IMG/VR virus record: IMGVR_UViG_3300019763_000006
Location: 1-64,000 of that record
Reading direction: 5' to 3' (one strand)
Length of the DNA stretch: 64,000 bases
Source of the DNA: a virus
Of this stretch, positions 41,836-50,726 are shown piece by piece. A program made the translations under genes and the position numbers. The notes beneath the pieces are model-generated. The model searched no databases. It was not told the origin of the DNA and worked only from the letters and a program-made list of their open reading frames with translations. Every line of letters starts with the position of its first letter. Position 1 is the first letter of the stretch.

Positions 41836-43362
41836 GTGTGTGAAGACAAGAAAAAATTAATAAAATTTGAGGATATTAATAATATTGATTTAAGCAAATT
41901 TCCAAAATGGAATATACAACAAGTAGAAGAATTAAAAGATTTTATAATAAAAGATTCTGAACATATTGAAAAAGTTTGCGATATTATAAATAAAACACCA
42001 AGAGAAGTAGCATTTTTAATAAGTGATTTAGTATTAAATTTAAAATCATCAAATTTTAGAGTTAGATTTAATTTAAAATGTGATATTTGTGGCAAGATAG
42101 TAAATCGAACTGTTTTTAGAGTAAAGAGGTCTAAAAATATATATTGTAGTAGTGAATGTTCAACTAAAAGTCATATGAATGGTCGATATGTAAAATGTAT
42201 GAATTGCGGAAAAATGGTTTATAAAAATCCTACAAATCAAGCAAAATCTAAAAATTTATTTTGTAGCAAAAAATGTGCAGATATTTATAATTCAAAACAA
42301 AAAATAACTAGAGTTACCCTTATTTGTAAATTTTGTGGGAAAGAATATGAAGTTAGTAAATACAAAGAATTTACATCTAAATATTGTTCTAATGAATGTA
42401 GACATAAATATGAATCAAAATATAATATTGGGATTAATAATAAAAGATTTAGTTCAGAAATGGTAAAATGTGACTATTGTGGAGAATATCATTTGAAATC
42501 TCAATGCCATTTAAAAGAAGGTAAAAAGAATTTTTGTAGTAATATATGTAGACAAAAATGGTTTAGTGAAGTATATTCGCAAAATGAAGATTATAAAGAA
42601 TATAGACGTAAAAATGCAGTAAAAATACTAGAAGATGGACTGATTCCACAAGTAAATACATCTATACAATTAAAAATAAATAAATTACTATCTGATTTAA
42701 ATATAAACTATATTAATGAGAAAGGGTTTAAATATTATTCAATTGATAATTATTTATACGAGTATAACTTATGTATAGAGGTTATGGGAACATATTGGCA
42801 TACTGACCATAGAAAATATAAAGAAATTAATTATTCAAAACAAGTTGATAGAATAATTAAAGATAAGGCAAAACAATCTTATATAACAAACCATTATAAT
42901 ACTCATATTTTATATTTATGGGAATATGATATAGATAATTATTATAATGAATGCAAGAAATTAATTTTGGAATTTGTTAAAAATAAAGGTATTTTAAATA
43001 AATATCATAGCTTTAATTATACAAATGATATAAACGGTGTAGCATATATGAATATGGAGATAAAAAGTGTTAATAAAATAGTCAATACTACTGTTAAAAA
43101 AGAGAGATGTAAAAAAGATGAATCAAAATGGATAAAATATAAATGTGATTATTGTGGTAAAGAATGTGAAGAATTAATATCACATTATAAAAAGAAAGAT
43201 AATCATTGTTGTTCAAGAAATTGTGCATATAAACTTAAAACTTTTAATCATTCTATAAGAACTAAATGTTCAAAATGTGGTAGGACAATTTTTATTAAAG
43301 AAAAACAATATAAAACATACAAAAAATATGTTTGTAAAGATAATATTTTTAATAAAAATTAA
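41836..43362 (+). CDS. zinc-finger homing endonuclease-like protein
   Basis: 508 residues from a GTG with GGAAGGT upstream. Four treble-clef type fingers (CDICGK..CSSEC, CMNCGK..CSKKC, CKFCGK..CSNEC, CDYCGE..CSNIC) cover about 80-240; the nuclease core at about 275-385 has IEVMGTYWHTDHR and HILYLWEYDID, the pattern of the Vsr/EDxHD-like homing endonucleases of phages; two more fingers follow. Free-standing, inserted between late genes, so a mobile gene that cuts DNA of related phages lacking it. An intron is not evident. Confidence 0.75.
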   Translation: MCEDKKKLIKFEDINNIDLSKFPKWNIQQVEELKDFIIKDSEHIEKVCDIINKTPREVAFLISDLVLNLKSSNFRVRFNLKCDICGKIVNRTVFRVKRSKNIYCSSECSTKSHMNGRYVKCMNCGKMVYKNPTNQAKSKNLFCSKKCADIYNSKQKITRVTLICKFCGKEYEVSKYKEFTSKYCSNECRHKYESKYNIGINNKRFSSEMVKCDYCGEYHLKSQCHLKEGKKNFCSNICRQKWFSEVYSQNEDYKEYRRKNAVKILEDGLIPQVNTSIQLKINKLLSDLNINYINEKGFKYYSIDNYLYEYNLCIEVMGTYWHTDHRKYKEINYSKQVDRIIKDKAKQSYITNHYNTHILYLWEYDIDNYYNECKKLILEFVKNKGILNKYHSFNYTNDINGVAYMNMEIKSVNKIVNTTVKKERCKKDESKWIKYKCDYCGKECEELISHYKKKDNHCCSRNCAYKLKTFNHSIRTKCSKCGRTIFIKEKQYKTYKKYVCKDNIFNKN

Positions 43363-43376
43363 AGGAGAGAATAATA

Positions 43377-43532
43377 ATGAAAAAAGGGAATAATAATATA
43401 ATAGCAATAATATTAATAATACTATCAACTGTACTTGCGGTAAAATATCCATTTATATTAGGGTTGTTAGTAGTTATAAGTGTTATAAAAATATTTGGAA
43501 TGGTATTAAATAAAAATAAAAAGGAGAAATAA
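43377..43532 (+). CDS. small membrane protein, 51 residues
   Basis: MKKGNNNIIAIILIILSTVL then AVKYPFILGLLVVISVIKIF, and a Lys-rich end. Two hydrophobic segments with a short turn. Ribosome site AAAGGAGAG. Not recognised. Confidence 0.65.
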   Translation: MKKGNNNIIAIILIILSTVLAVKYPFILGLLVVISVIKIFGMVLNKNKKEK

Positions 43533-43535
43533 TTT

Positions 43536-44015
43536 ATGAAAATATTAAAAAAAAATAAGTCAAAAGGTATTAAAGTAAATAAAAATATTAGCACTTCTAA
43601 GAAATATTGTTTTATTAATGATATGATAGAATCAATGGATGGTAAATTTAATTCAGTAATGTTTAAAATACATTATGATATTAATTTATTATTATTTTAT
43701 GCAAATATAGATATATATGAAGAATTAAAAGAAGATGAATTATTATTAGATAAATATGAAGAATATTTAGACATTATTCAAAATATTAAGAAAAAGATAG
43801 ATAAAAAAGATTTAATTTTATTAAATGAATTATTAGAAAAACAAGTTGATTTTAATTTTAGTTATAAAAATTTAATTTCAAAAGTTTTAAAATTTACAGA
43901 AATAGGAAATGTAAAAGAGATTGTAAAAGATTTGAAAGATTTAGATTTTTCAAATATTGAGAAGGTAAATAAAATTAAGGAATTTGTTAATAAACCAACA
44001 AGTGTAAAAAAATAA
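43536..44015 (+). CDS. putative tail assembly protein, 159 residues
   Basis: Ribosome site AAAGGAGAA. Helical and charged. It lies two genes before the tape measure, where tail assembly chaperones are encoded. Its end reads gtA AAA AAA taa: a canonical A-AAA-AAA slippery heptamer right at the stop, with the -1 frame open into the next gene. No sequence motif to confirm. Confidence 0.55.
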   Translation: MKILKKNKSKGIKVNKNISTSKKYCFINDMIESMDGKFNSVMFKIHYDINLLLFYANIDIYEELKEDELLLDKYEEYLDIIQNIKKKIDKKDLILLNELLEKQVDFNFSYKNLISKVLKFTEIGNVKEIVKDLKDLDFSNIEKVNKIKEFVNKPTSVKK

Positions 44016-44476
44016 TGGCTACAGTTGAACAAGTAATGAAACAAAAAATCAGAATGTTGCAAAAGGATTTAGAAGATATTGCAAGACATGATATACCCAA
44101 CTTAGTTGACAATGAGTTGAGAAATGCTATAGATGATACAGTATATAGTGTTCCAGAGAGTGATTATTATGATAGAACTTATGGATTAAGAAATTCTGTA
44201 ATAGCAAAAACGAATAAAATTAATAACAGCTCTTATGAAATCACTGGGTTTGTAGATGCGAATCAGATGTCATATGAACCATATACAGAACATTCAAGTT
44301 GGGTTACTGGGTATGATATGAGGGATTTAATAGATTATTGGATGAATTATGGGCATCATGGAATAGTGGATTATACCCCTGCATATTTCATTCAATTGGC
44401 TCAAAAAAATGTTGATATGAAAGTTAAGAAGTTAATAAATTTTAAAATGTCAAAGAAAGGCTATAATATAAAGTAG
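44015..44476 (+). CDS. putative tail completion protein (HK97 gp10-like)
   Basis: 153 residues. Starts in a TAATG overlap and has no ribosome binding site of its own, so it is made by coupling or by -1 frameshift from the previous gene. A helical start (RMLQKDLEDIARHDIPNLVD) then YDRTYGLRNSVIAKTNK and an end with DYTPAYFIQLAQKNVDMKVK recall gp10-like tail proteins. Confidence 0.6.
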   Translation: MATVEQVMKQKIRMLQKDLEDIARHDIPNLVDNELRNAIDDTVYSVPESDYYDRTYGLRNSVIAKTNKINNSSYEITGFVDANQMSYEPYTEHSSWVTGYDMRDLIDYWMNYGHHGIVDYTPAYFIQLAQKNVDMKVKKLINFKMSKKGYNIK

Positions 44477-44490
44477 CCTTTCTTTTTATA
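44452..44490 (+). terminator. terminator before the tape-measure gene
   Basis: AAGAAAGGCTA ... TAGCCTTTCTT, 11-bp perfect stem, followed by TTTATA; overlaps the last codons of the previous gene. Confidence 0.7.
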
Positions 44491-44516
44491 TGTAGAAAAA
44501 GGTAGGTGATTGTATT

Positions 44517-47500
44517 TTGGCTGATGAAAAGATAGATGTTAAAGTCAAACTTGGACTTGATAGTACATCGGAACAACAGGTAAAAAAAGATGTTTCAAGA
44601 GTTACAAAAGAATTAGAAAATCAAGTTAATTATGAAAAACAAAGAAAACAAGTAATTAACAATATCGCAAAAGAATTGAACACTACATCTTCAATCATAG
44701 AAAAATCTTTAAAATTAACAGAAAGAGAAAGAAAAGAACACGAAAAGGTTTTACAATTATCAAAAAAAAATGAAATATCTGAAAAGAAGCAATTAGAAGA
44801 TTTAGAGTTAAAAATAAGATTATTTAAAGAGTTACAAACTAGAAATATTACCTCTTTACAATCAGGTAATTTAAAAGGATTATATGATAAAAGTGCTTTA
44901 GATTCTTTTCAAAAATCTTTATCTGAATTAAGTATAAATACTCCAGATTTAGAAAAGAAAATGAAATTATTAGGTTCTGAATTTAAAAATATAAAAAATG
45001 GAGCTCAAAATAGTTCAAAAGCCATATCAGTTGCTAGTAAAGAAACTGCTTCGTTTGCAACTGGTATTAAAGATGCTGCAATTAAATTTGGATTATGGTC
45101 TGCGGTAACTGTTGCTTATTATGGAGCTATAAGAGCAATAGGCGAAGGTATAGATACTATTAGAGAATTAGATACCGCTCTGGTTGAATTAAAAAAAGTT
45201 ACTGATGAGACAGATGTTACTTATCAAAAATTTACTGATACTGCATTTCAAATGGCAGAAGCGACAGGAAGTTCTGGTGTAGATGCTATTAAGGCAACAA
45301 GTGCATTTGCTAGAATGAATTTTACATTAGAAGAGTCTATTAAATTAGGCGAAAAGGCTTTAATTTTACAAAATATTGGTGATGGTATAAATACCATAGA
45401 AGAAGCAACGACAAGTTTGGTTGCAATAATGAAAGGATTTGAGCTTCAAGCAAAAGATTCTGAACATGTTATAGATGGATTGAATGAAGTATCAAATAGA
45501 TTTGCGGTAAATACAAGTCAATTATCAAATGGTTTAATGAGAATATCTGCAACATCTAATCAATCTAATAATAGTTTAGATGAAACGATTGGTTTAATGA
45601 CTGGTGCGGTTGAAATCTTACAAAATTGGGAGAAGGCATCTTCTGGAATAAATGTTTTAACGCAAAGGATTAGAGGGGTAAGTGAAGAAGGAGAAAATCT
45701 ACTCCCAACACTACAGAAAACATTTGATAGTTTGAAATTAATTAGTGGGGAAACAGTTAGAATACCTATAGAAGACGCTAATGGAGATTTAAGAAGTACT
45801 TATGAAATTTTGCAAGATTTAAGTAAAATATACCCAAATTTAGAATCTAAAACAAAACAATATGTAGGCTCTTTAGTTGCTGGAAAAAGACAAATTACAG
45901 TATTAGAAGCAATATTGCAAAATTTTGAGAATGTAGAAAAAGCGACCCAAGCAAGCATAGACTCAGCTGGAAGTGCTAGAGTAGAACAAGAGAAGTATTT
46001 AGATAGTATCGAAGGTAAAATGAAAATTTTAGATAAAACAACACAAGAATTTTGGAGTCATTTTATTAGTTCTGATACTGTAAAAAGTACTATAGAAGCT
46101 TTTACTAAATTTATTGAAATATTTGATAGATTAACACAATCAATTGGAGAAACAAATACGGTTTTATTGGCATTAACATTAGCAATATTAATTTTTAAAA
46201 AAGAAGCTTTGATAGGTGGTATAAAGGCTTTATATAATTTTTCTTTAAATTTATTAGGTATTGCAACAAGTGCAGAGATTGCGGCTGGGGCTGTAAATGG
46301 ATTTAATTTATCTGCTAGTGGATTAACATTTGGTTTAAGTTTATTAATACCAATGATATTACAAATAATAGATTCTAATAAAAAATTAGAAACAAGTTTG
46401 CAAGACACGAATACAGAAATTGAAAAACAAATAGATAATTTTGATAATTTAACAGAGAAAGAAAAAGAATTATTAGAATTAAGATTAAGAAATAAATTAA
46501 TTGATGAGGGTTACAGTAATAAGTCAGATGTTGAAAAAAGAATTGATGATATCAACCAGGAGTTAATAAGATTTGAAAAAATATCACAAAAGTTTAGCAA
46601 GATTGGAGAAACAGGTAAAGAGTCAGAATATAATCGTAGGATTGAAAATAGACAAAAAGAGTTAGATAAACTCCATGAAATAATGAAAACTTTTGAATTA
46701 TTAGAAAAAGTGGAGATGCATGAATCTAATAAATTAACTAATGCTTACACTAATCAAAGAGATGCTTTAAATTCTTTAAAAGATAAAGTTAGTGATACAT
46801 CAGATGAGATAGAAGAACTTACAGACAAAGAAAAAGAACATCAAGAAATGATGCAATTCTCTATAGAACAATTAGATACTCTTGCTCAAAAATACCCTGA
46901 ATATTCTGAAAAAGTTATAGAATATCAAATTAAAGAAACTGAAGCTGTAATTATTGAAGCTCAAAAAAGATTAAGTGCAATGGAAATTGAGTCTTCTGCT
47001 ATAGATAGAGTTATGCAAAAATACTATGGCATGAAAGGTGTTGCGGACGATGCTACTCTTAATATGAGTAGGGCGATTTTGAATACAATAAATAGTGGTA
47101 CATTTAAAGACGTTATTGATACTAGTGCATTAGATGGGGCAAAAAAAGATTTACAAGATTTACTAGACCTTCAAGAAAAATATTTTGGTAAAGACAAAAA
47201 ATCATCATCTAAAACTAAAGAAGCAACTGCATACTATAAAGAGCTTGCAAAAATTGCTGAAATAGAGAATAAAATTGCTATTTTAAAGACGAAGCAATCT
47301 TTGACTGATAATGAGCGTGAAAAGATAAAATTAATCAGACAACAAGTTGAAGAAACTAAAAATCTACAAGAGGCACAACATGTGTTAAATGAAGCTAGAA
47401 GAAGAGATTTAGCTAATCTTAAAGTGGGTAGCGAGGAATATACTAAACTTGAAAAGTCTATAGAGTCTACTTCTGGTGCATGGTGGACAGCTCAAAAGGC

Positions 47501-50500
47501 TATTCAAGATTATAATAAAGAAATTGATAATTTAATTAAAGAAATTAGAGATGATATAAAAGAAACAGATAAAGAATTAGCAAAAATCATTGAAGAACGT
47601 AGAATTGAAAATTTTAATAATCAAATCAAAATTACTGTTGAAAATATTAAAGATTTTGCGGATGAATTAAATAATGCTAGTAAATATGCTGATAATTTAT
47701 TAAGTGTGGGAGATTTAGAAGGTGGTTTTGAGGCGTTAACAAAACAATTAAATTCTCAATTACAAGTCACAAACGAATTAAATAGAGAATACGCTACACT
47801 ACAAACTTTAATACAACAAGCACAATCTTCAGAAGAAAAATCAAAACTAGCAGATAATATGGAAAAAGTTAGTGATTCTATCACTACTGCACAATTAAAT
47901 GCACAAAAATTAGTAACAGAAATTGGAAAATTAAAAATTGATGTTATTTCAAAACATTTTGGAGATATTACTTCTGAAATTGAAGAACAAATTAATTTAT
48001 TAGATTCTCAATTAGTACCACTTATGGAAGGGTTTTTAAGTGGATTAGATATTGATTTAGGTGAAAATTTTATTGGAAATCAATTAGATTTTGGTGGATT
48101 ACAAGATGCATTTAAAAATATTTTTGACAATGAAAAAAATAGAATTGAAGAAATAAATAGTTTAAGAAGAGAAGCTAATAGTCAAGAAATTAGCGAAACT
48201 AAAGCTAGTTATAATAAAGAAATACAAGATTTAATGAATCACAGGGCGGATTTAGAACGTAGATTAATGTTATCTTATGGAGCAGAAGAAAACTTAGCTA
48301 CTCAACACTATCAAAAAATGTTGGACTTTGTTGTACAATTCGCAAATGGTAGTGAAGAAGCTTTACAATCAATGTTGTCTGCGACTGGGAATTTAGGTGG
48401 TTCGGTATCTAGTGGTAATTATAGTTCTGCAAATCAAAATGTTTTAAATGATTATTACCAAAGATTCCCAAATAGTTTAATTCCTCCAGAAATTATTTTA
48501 CAAGCAAATACTAATTCTATGCAACCAAAAGGCATGCAATTAAATGTCCCATCTCAATTAAAAAGCACAAGTTCTGACATTAATGATTACATGGATGAAA
48601 CTGGGGCAGTAATATTTGAAAAAATAATGGAATTAGTTGAAAAACATGGTATAGACGATAAATTTTACGAAAAAATATTTGGATATTCTGGAACTGAAAC
48701 TAATCCTTTTGTAGATTTTGATGATGATGCTTTAGAAGGCGATTTTTATGCAATAGCTAAAAATATTCAATCTTATCTAGTTAATTCTACATCTAAAAAT
48801 CTCGAAGAAACAATTAATAATTGGATAGATAATATATTCAAAACAAATCTATTTACAGGTGTGAGTCATAATAGATTAGATAAAGATTATCTTGTAAAAA
48901 GGCTTTTTGGGGAAAGAGTGGATAAAGGGACTGGTGGAGAAGTATTAGAAAGTAAAGGCTTGTCTGCTGTTCAAGGTAAATTAGCAAGTGAATATGGTTT
49001 TAGTGTAGAATCTGCTAAAAATTTATTGGGTACTGATTTTAGAGAAATTGAAGATGTTGGAGATTTATTAAGGAATTTTACTGCATGGACAAAATCAATA
49101 CAAGACTTATCTATTGATGAGCGTGTGGCGGAATTAAATTTAGCAAAACAAACTACAGGTGAGATTGTAAACGAAATGCAACAACTACAGATGAATTTGC
49201 CTAAATTTGAATTTGATTTTGACATGAAAGAATATCAATCCAATATTAAAGATATTCAAGATGGATTACAAAATACATTTGAAGAAATCAGAGTATCTGG
49301 AAAATCAGTCGAAGAACAATTATTAGCTATTAATGAAGTGAGTAAAAATGCAAGTATTAAAATATCTGAACAACAAATTGAACTAAATCAAGCATTAATA
49401 AATAGTCAAAATGAATATATTAAAGCTCTTGAAGAAGAATATTTAGCAAATGAAGATAATGCCGAATTACAGGCAATTATTCAATCTAAATTAAATGATG
49501 CTTATAATCAAAGATTATCTTATGAACAACAATTAAGGAATTCAATTAAACAGAGATATGAAACTGAATTTAAGTTTATGGATAAAGAATTAAGTATGAT
49601 AGAAAGTACAAATTCTTTAAGGGAAAAAGAATTAAAACTTGCAGAGTTACGAGGGGAAACAGCTGATTTAGATAGTAATACTTTAGCGAATGAAAAAGAA
49701 AAACAAAATCTTTTAAAAGAGAATGTTGAAACTTTAGAGAGCCAAATGGCACAATTAGAAGTAGGTTCTTTTGAGTGGAATTTATTAAATGAACAATTAT
49801 TAAAATATAAAAATTCTTTATTGGATTCAGAAATTGCTGTAGAAGAAATTAATAATAAATTAAAAGAACAAGAAATAGACAGAATTAATGATGAATTAGA
49901 TGAAGAATTAAGAATATATAAAGAACTAAAAAATGCTCAAATTAAAAGACTAGAAGCAATGAAAAAAGGTAATACTGAAGCTGATAAAGAAGCTGAATTT
50001 ATTGAAAAAATAGCAGATGCGGAGCAAAAGGTTTTAAATATTCGTGAAAAATTAGCTAATTTAAGAAAAGAAAGAAATATTAAAGTATTTACAGGTAAAG
50101 GTTTTGAATTTCAAGCAAATCAAAAAGAAATTAAAAATACTACTCTTGAATTGCAAGAAGCAAATAAAGATTTGTCGGAAAGTAGAAAAGAATTTGACAC
50201 GTATAAATTTAATAGAGATATTGATTTAAGAATTCAAGCTATAGAAAAAGAAATTCAAAAAGAAGAGAATAATGTTCTAGCTCTTAAAAAACTAGCAGAA
50301 GTGGGAAAAATTACTAATGATATGTATAAAGAAGGGGCGGAAATTATTACAGGAAATCTAGTGCCTGCTAATGAACTTTTGATTGATACATTAGAATTAA
50401 CTGGACAAAAATTATTAGATAATATTGAGAAATTTAAAGATATGGAGAATATCTTTGGTAGAATCGGTAATTTATCTGATATATCAATAAGCAATAGTCC

Positions 50501-50660
50501 AGCAGTAATACCAATTCCTAGTAGAATTGGTGGAAGTGAAGGGATGTATAAAGGTGATAATATTGTTATTAAAAATATTGATGTTAAGCATCCTAATGCA
50601 GATTTTAATGATGTTATCAAAGAAGTTCATAATAAAGTAACAATTTATAAACATAAATAA
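44517..50660 (+). CDS. tail tape-measure protein
   Basis: 2047 residues from a TTG with GGTAGGTGAT. Residues about 180-520 form the phage tape-measure core (TDETDVTYQKFTDTAFQMAE then ATGSSGVDAIKATSAFARMN). A hydrophobic region at about 540-625 (LLALTLAILIFKK, GLTFGLSLLIPMILQI) could enter the membrane, and long coiled coils fill the rest. No transglycosylase or peptidase motif was seen. Its length implies a long tail (roughly 300 nm at 0.15 nm per residue), that of a siphophage like SPbeta. Confidence 0.9.
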   Translation: MADEKIDVKVKLGLDSTSEQQVKKDVSRVTKELENQVNYEKQRKQVINNIAKELNTTSSIIEKSLKLTERERKEHEKVLQLSKKNEISEKKQLEDLELKIRLFKELQTRNITSLQSGNLKGLYDKSALDSFQKSLSELSINTPDLEKKMKLLGSEFKNIKNGAQNSSKAISVASKETASFATGIKDAAIKFGLWSAVTVAYYGAIRAIGEGIDTIRELDTALVELKKVTDETDVTYQKFTDTAFQMAEATGSSGVDAIKATSAFARMNFTLEESIKLGEKALILQNIGDGINTIEEATTSLVAIMKGFELQAKDSEHVIDGLNEVSNRFAVNTSQLSNGLMRISATSNQSNNSLDETIGLMTGAVEILQNWEKASSGINVLTQRIRGVSEEGENLLPTLQKTFDSLKLISGETVRIPIEDANGDLRSTYEILQDLSKIYPNLESKTKQYVGSLVAGKRQITVLEAILQNFENVEKATQASIDSAGSARVEQEKYLDSIEGKMKILDKTTQEFWSHFISSDTVKSTIEAFTKFIEIFDRLTQSIGETNTVLLALTLAILIFKKEALIGGIKALYNFSLNLLGIATSAEIAAGAVNGFNLSASGLTFGLSLLIPMILQIIDSNKKLETSLQDTNTEIEKQIDNFDNLTEKEKELLELRLRNKLIDEGYSNKSDVEKRIDDINQELIRFEKISQKFSKIGETGKESEYNRRIENRQKELDKLHEIMKTFELLEKVEMHESNKLTNAYTNQRDALNSLKDKVSDTSDEIEELTDKEKEHQEMMQFSIEQLDTLAQKYPEYSEKVIEYQIKETEAVIIEAQKRLSAMEIESSAIDRVMQKYYGMKGVADDATLNMSRAILNTINSGTFKDVIDTSALDGAKKDLQDLLDLQEKYFGKDKKSSSKTKEATAYYKELAKIAEIENKIAILKTKQSLTDNEREKIKLIRQQVEETKNLQEAQHVLNEARRRDLANLKVGSEEYTKLEKSIESTSGAWWTAQKAIQDYNKEIDNLIKEIRDDIKETDKELAKIIEERRIENFNNQIKITVENIKDFADELNNASKYADNLLSVGDLEGGFEALTKQLNSQLQVTNELNREYATLQTLIQQAQSSEEKSKLADNMEKVSDSITTAQLNAQKLVTEIGKLKIDVISKHFGDITSEIEEQINLLDSQLVPLMEGFLSGLDIDLGENFIGNQLDFGGLQDAFKNIFDNEKNRIEEINSLRREANSQEISETKASYNKEIQDLMNHRADLERRLMLSYGAEENLATQHYQKMLDFVVQFANGSEEALQSMLSATGNLGGSVSSGNYSSANQNVLNDYYQRFPNSLIPPEIILQANTNSMQPKGMQLNVPSQLKSTSSDINDYMDETGAVIFEKIMELVEKHGIDDKFYEKIFGYSGTETNPFVDFDDDALEGDFYAIAKNIQSYLVNSTSKNLEETINNWIDNIFKTNLFTGVSHNRLDKDYLVKRLFGERVDKGTGGEVLESKGLSAVQGKLASEYGFSVESAKNLLGTDFREIEDVGDLLRNFTAWTKSIQDLSIDERVAELNLAKQTTGEIVNEMQQLQMNLPKFEFDFDMKEYQSNIKDIQDGLQNTFEEIRVSGKSVEEQLLAINEVSKNASIKISEQQIELNQALINSQNEYIKALEEEYLANEDNAELQAIIQSKLNDAYNQRLSYEQQLRNSIKQRYETEFKFMDKELSMIESTNSLREKELKLAELRGETADLDSNTLANEKEKQNLLKENVETLESQMAQLEVGSFEWNLLNEQLLKYKNSLLDSEIAVEEINNKLKEQEIDRINDELDEELRIYKELKNAQIKRLEAMKKGNTEADKEAEFIEKIADAEQKVLNIREKLANLRKERNIKVFTGKGFEFQANQKEIKNTTLELQEANKDLSESRKEFDTYKFNRDIDLRIQAIEKEIQKEENNVLALKKLAEVGKITNDMYKEGAEIITGNLVPANELLIDTLELTGQKLLDNIEKFKDMENIFGRIGNLSDISISNSPAVIPIPSRIGGSEGMYKGDNIVIKNIDVKHPNADFNDVIKEVHNKVTIYKHK

Positions 50661-50662
50661 TA

Positions 50663-50703
50663 TAAGGGTTGTTGTTTGAATTTATTTTGAGCAACAACTC
50701 TAT
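50663..50703 (+). terminator. hairpin between tape measure and distal tail gene
   Basis: AGGGTTGTTGTTTG ... GAGCAACAACTCT, no T run after it. Processing or partial terminator. Confidence 0.4.
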
Positions 50704-50726
50704 AAAAATAAAGGTGGTGAAATATT

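Noticed and set aside
46058-46408. Open frames on the opposite strand inside the tape-measure gene (also 48971-49225 and 50255-50620)
   Set aside because: Antisense to a long, well-supported gene, no ribosome sites, compositions expected from the complementary strand.
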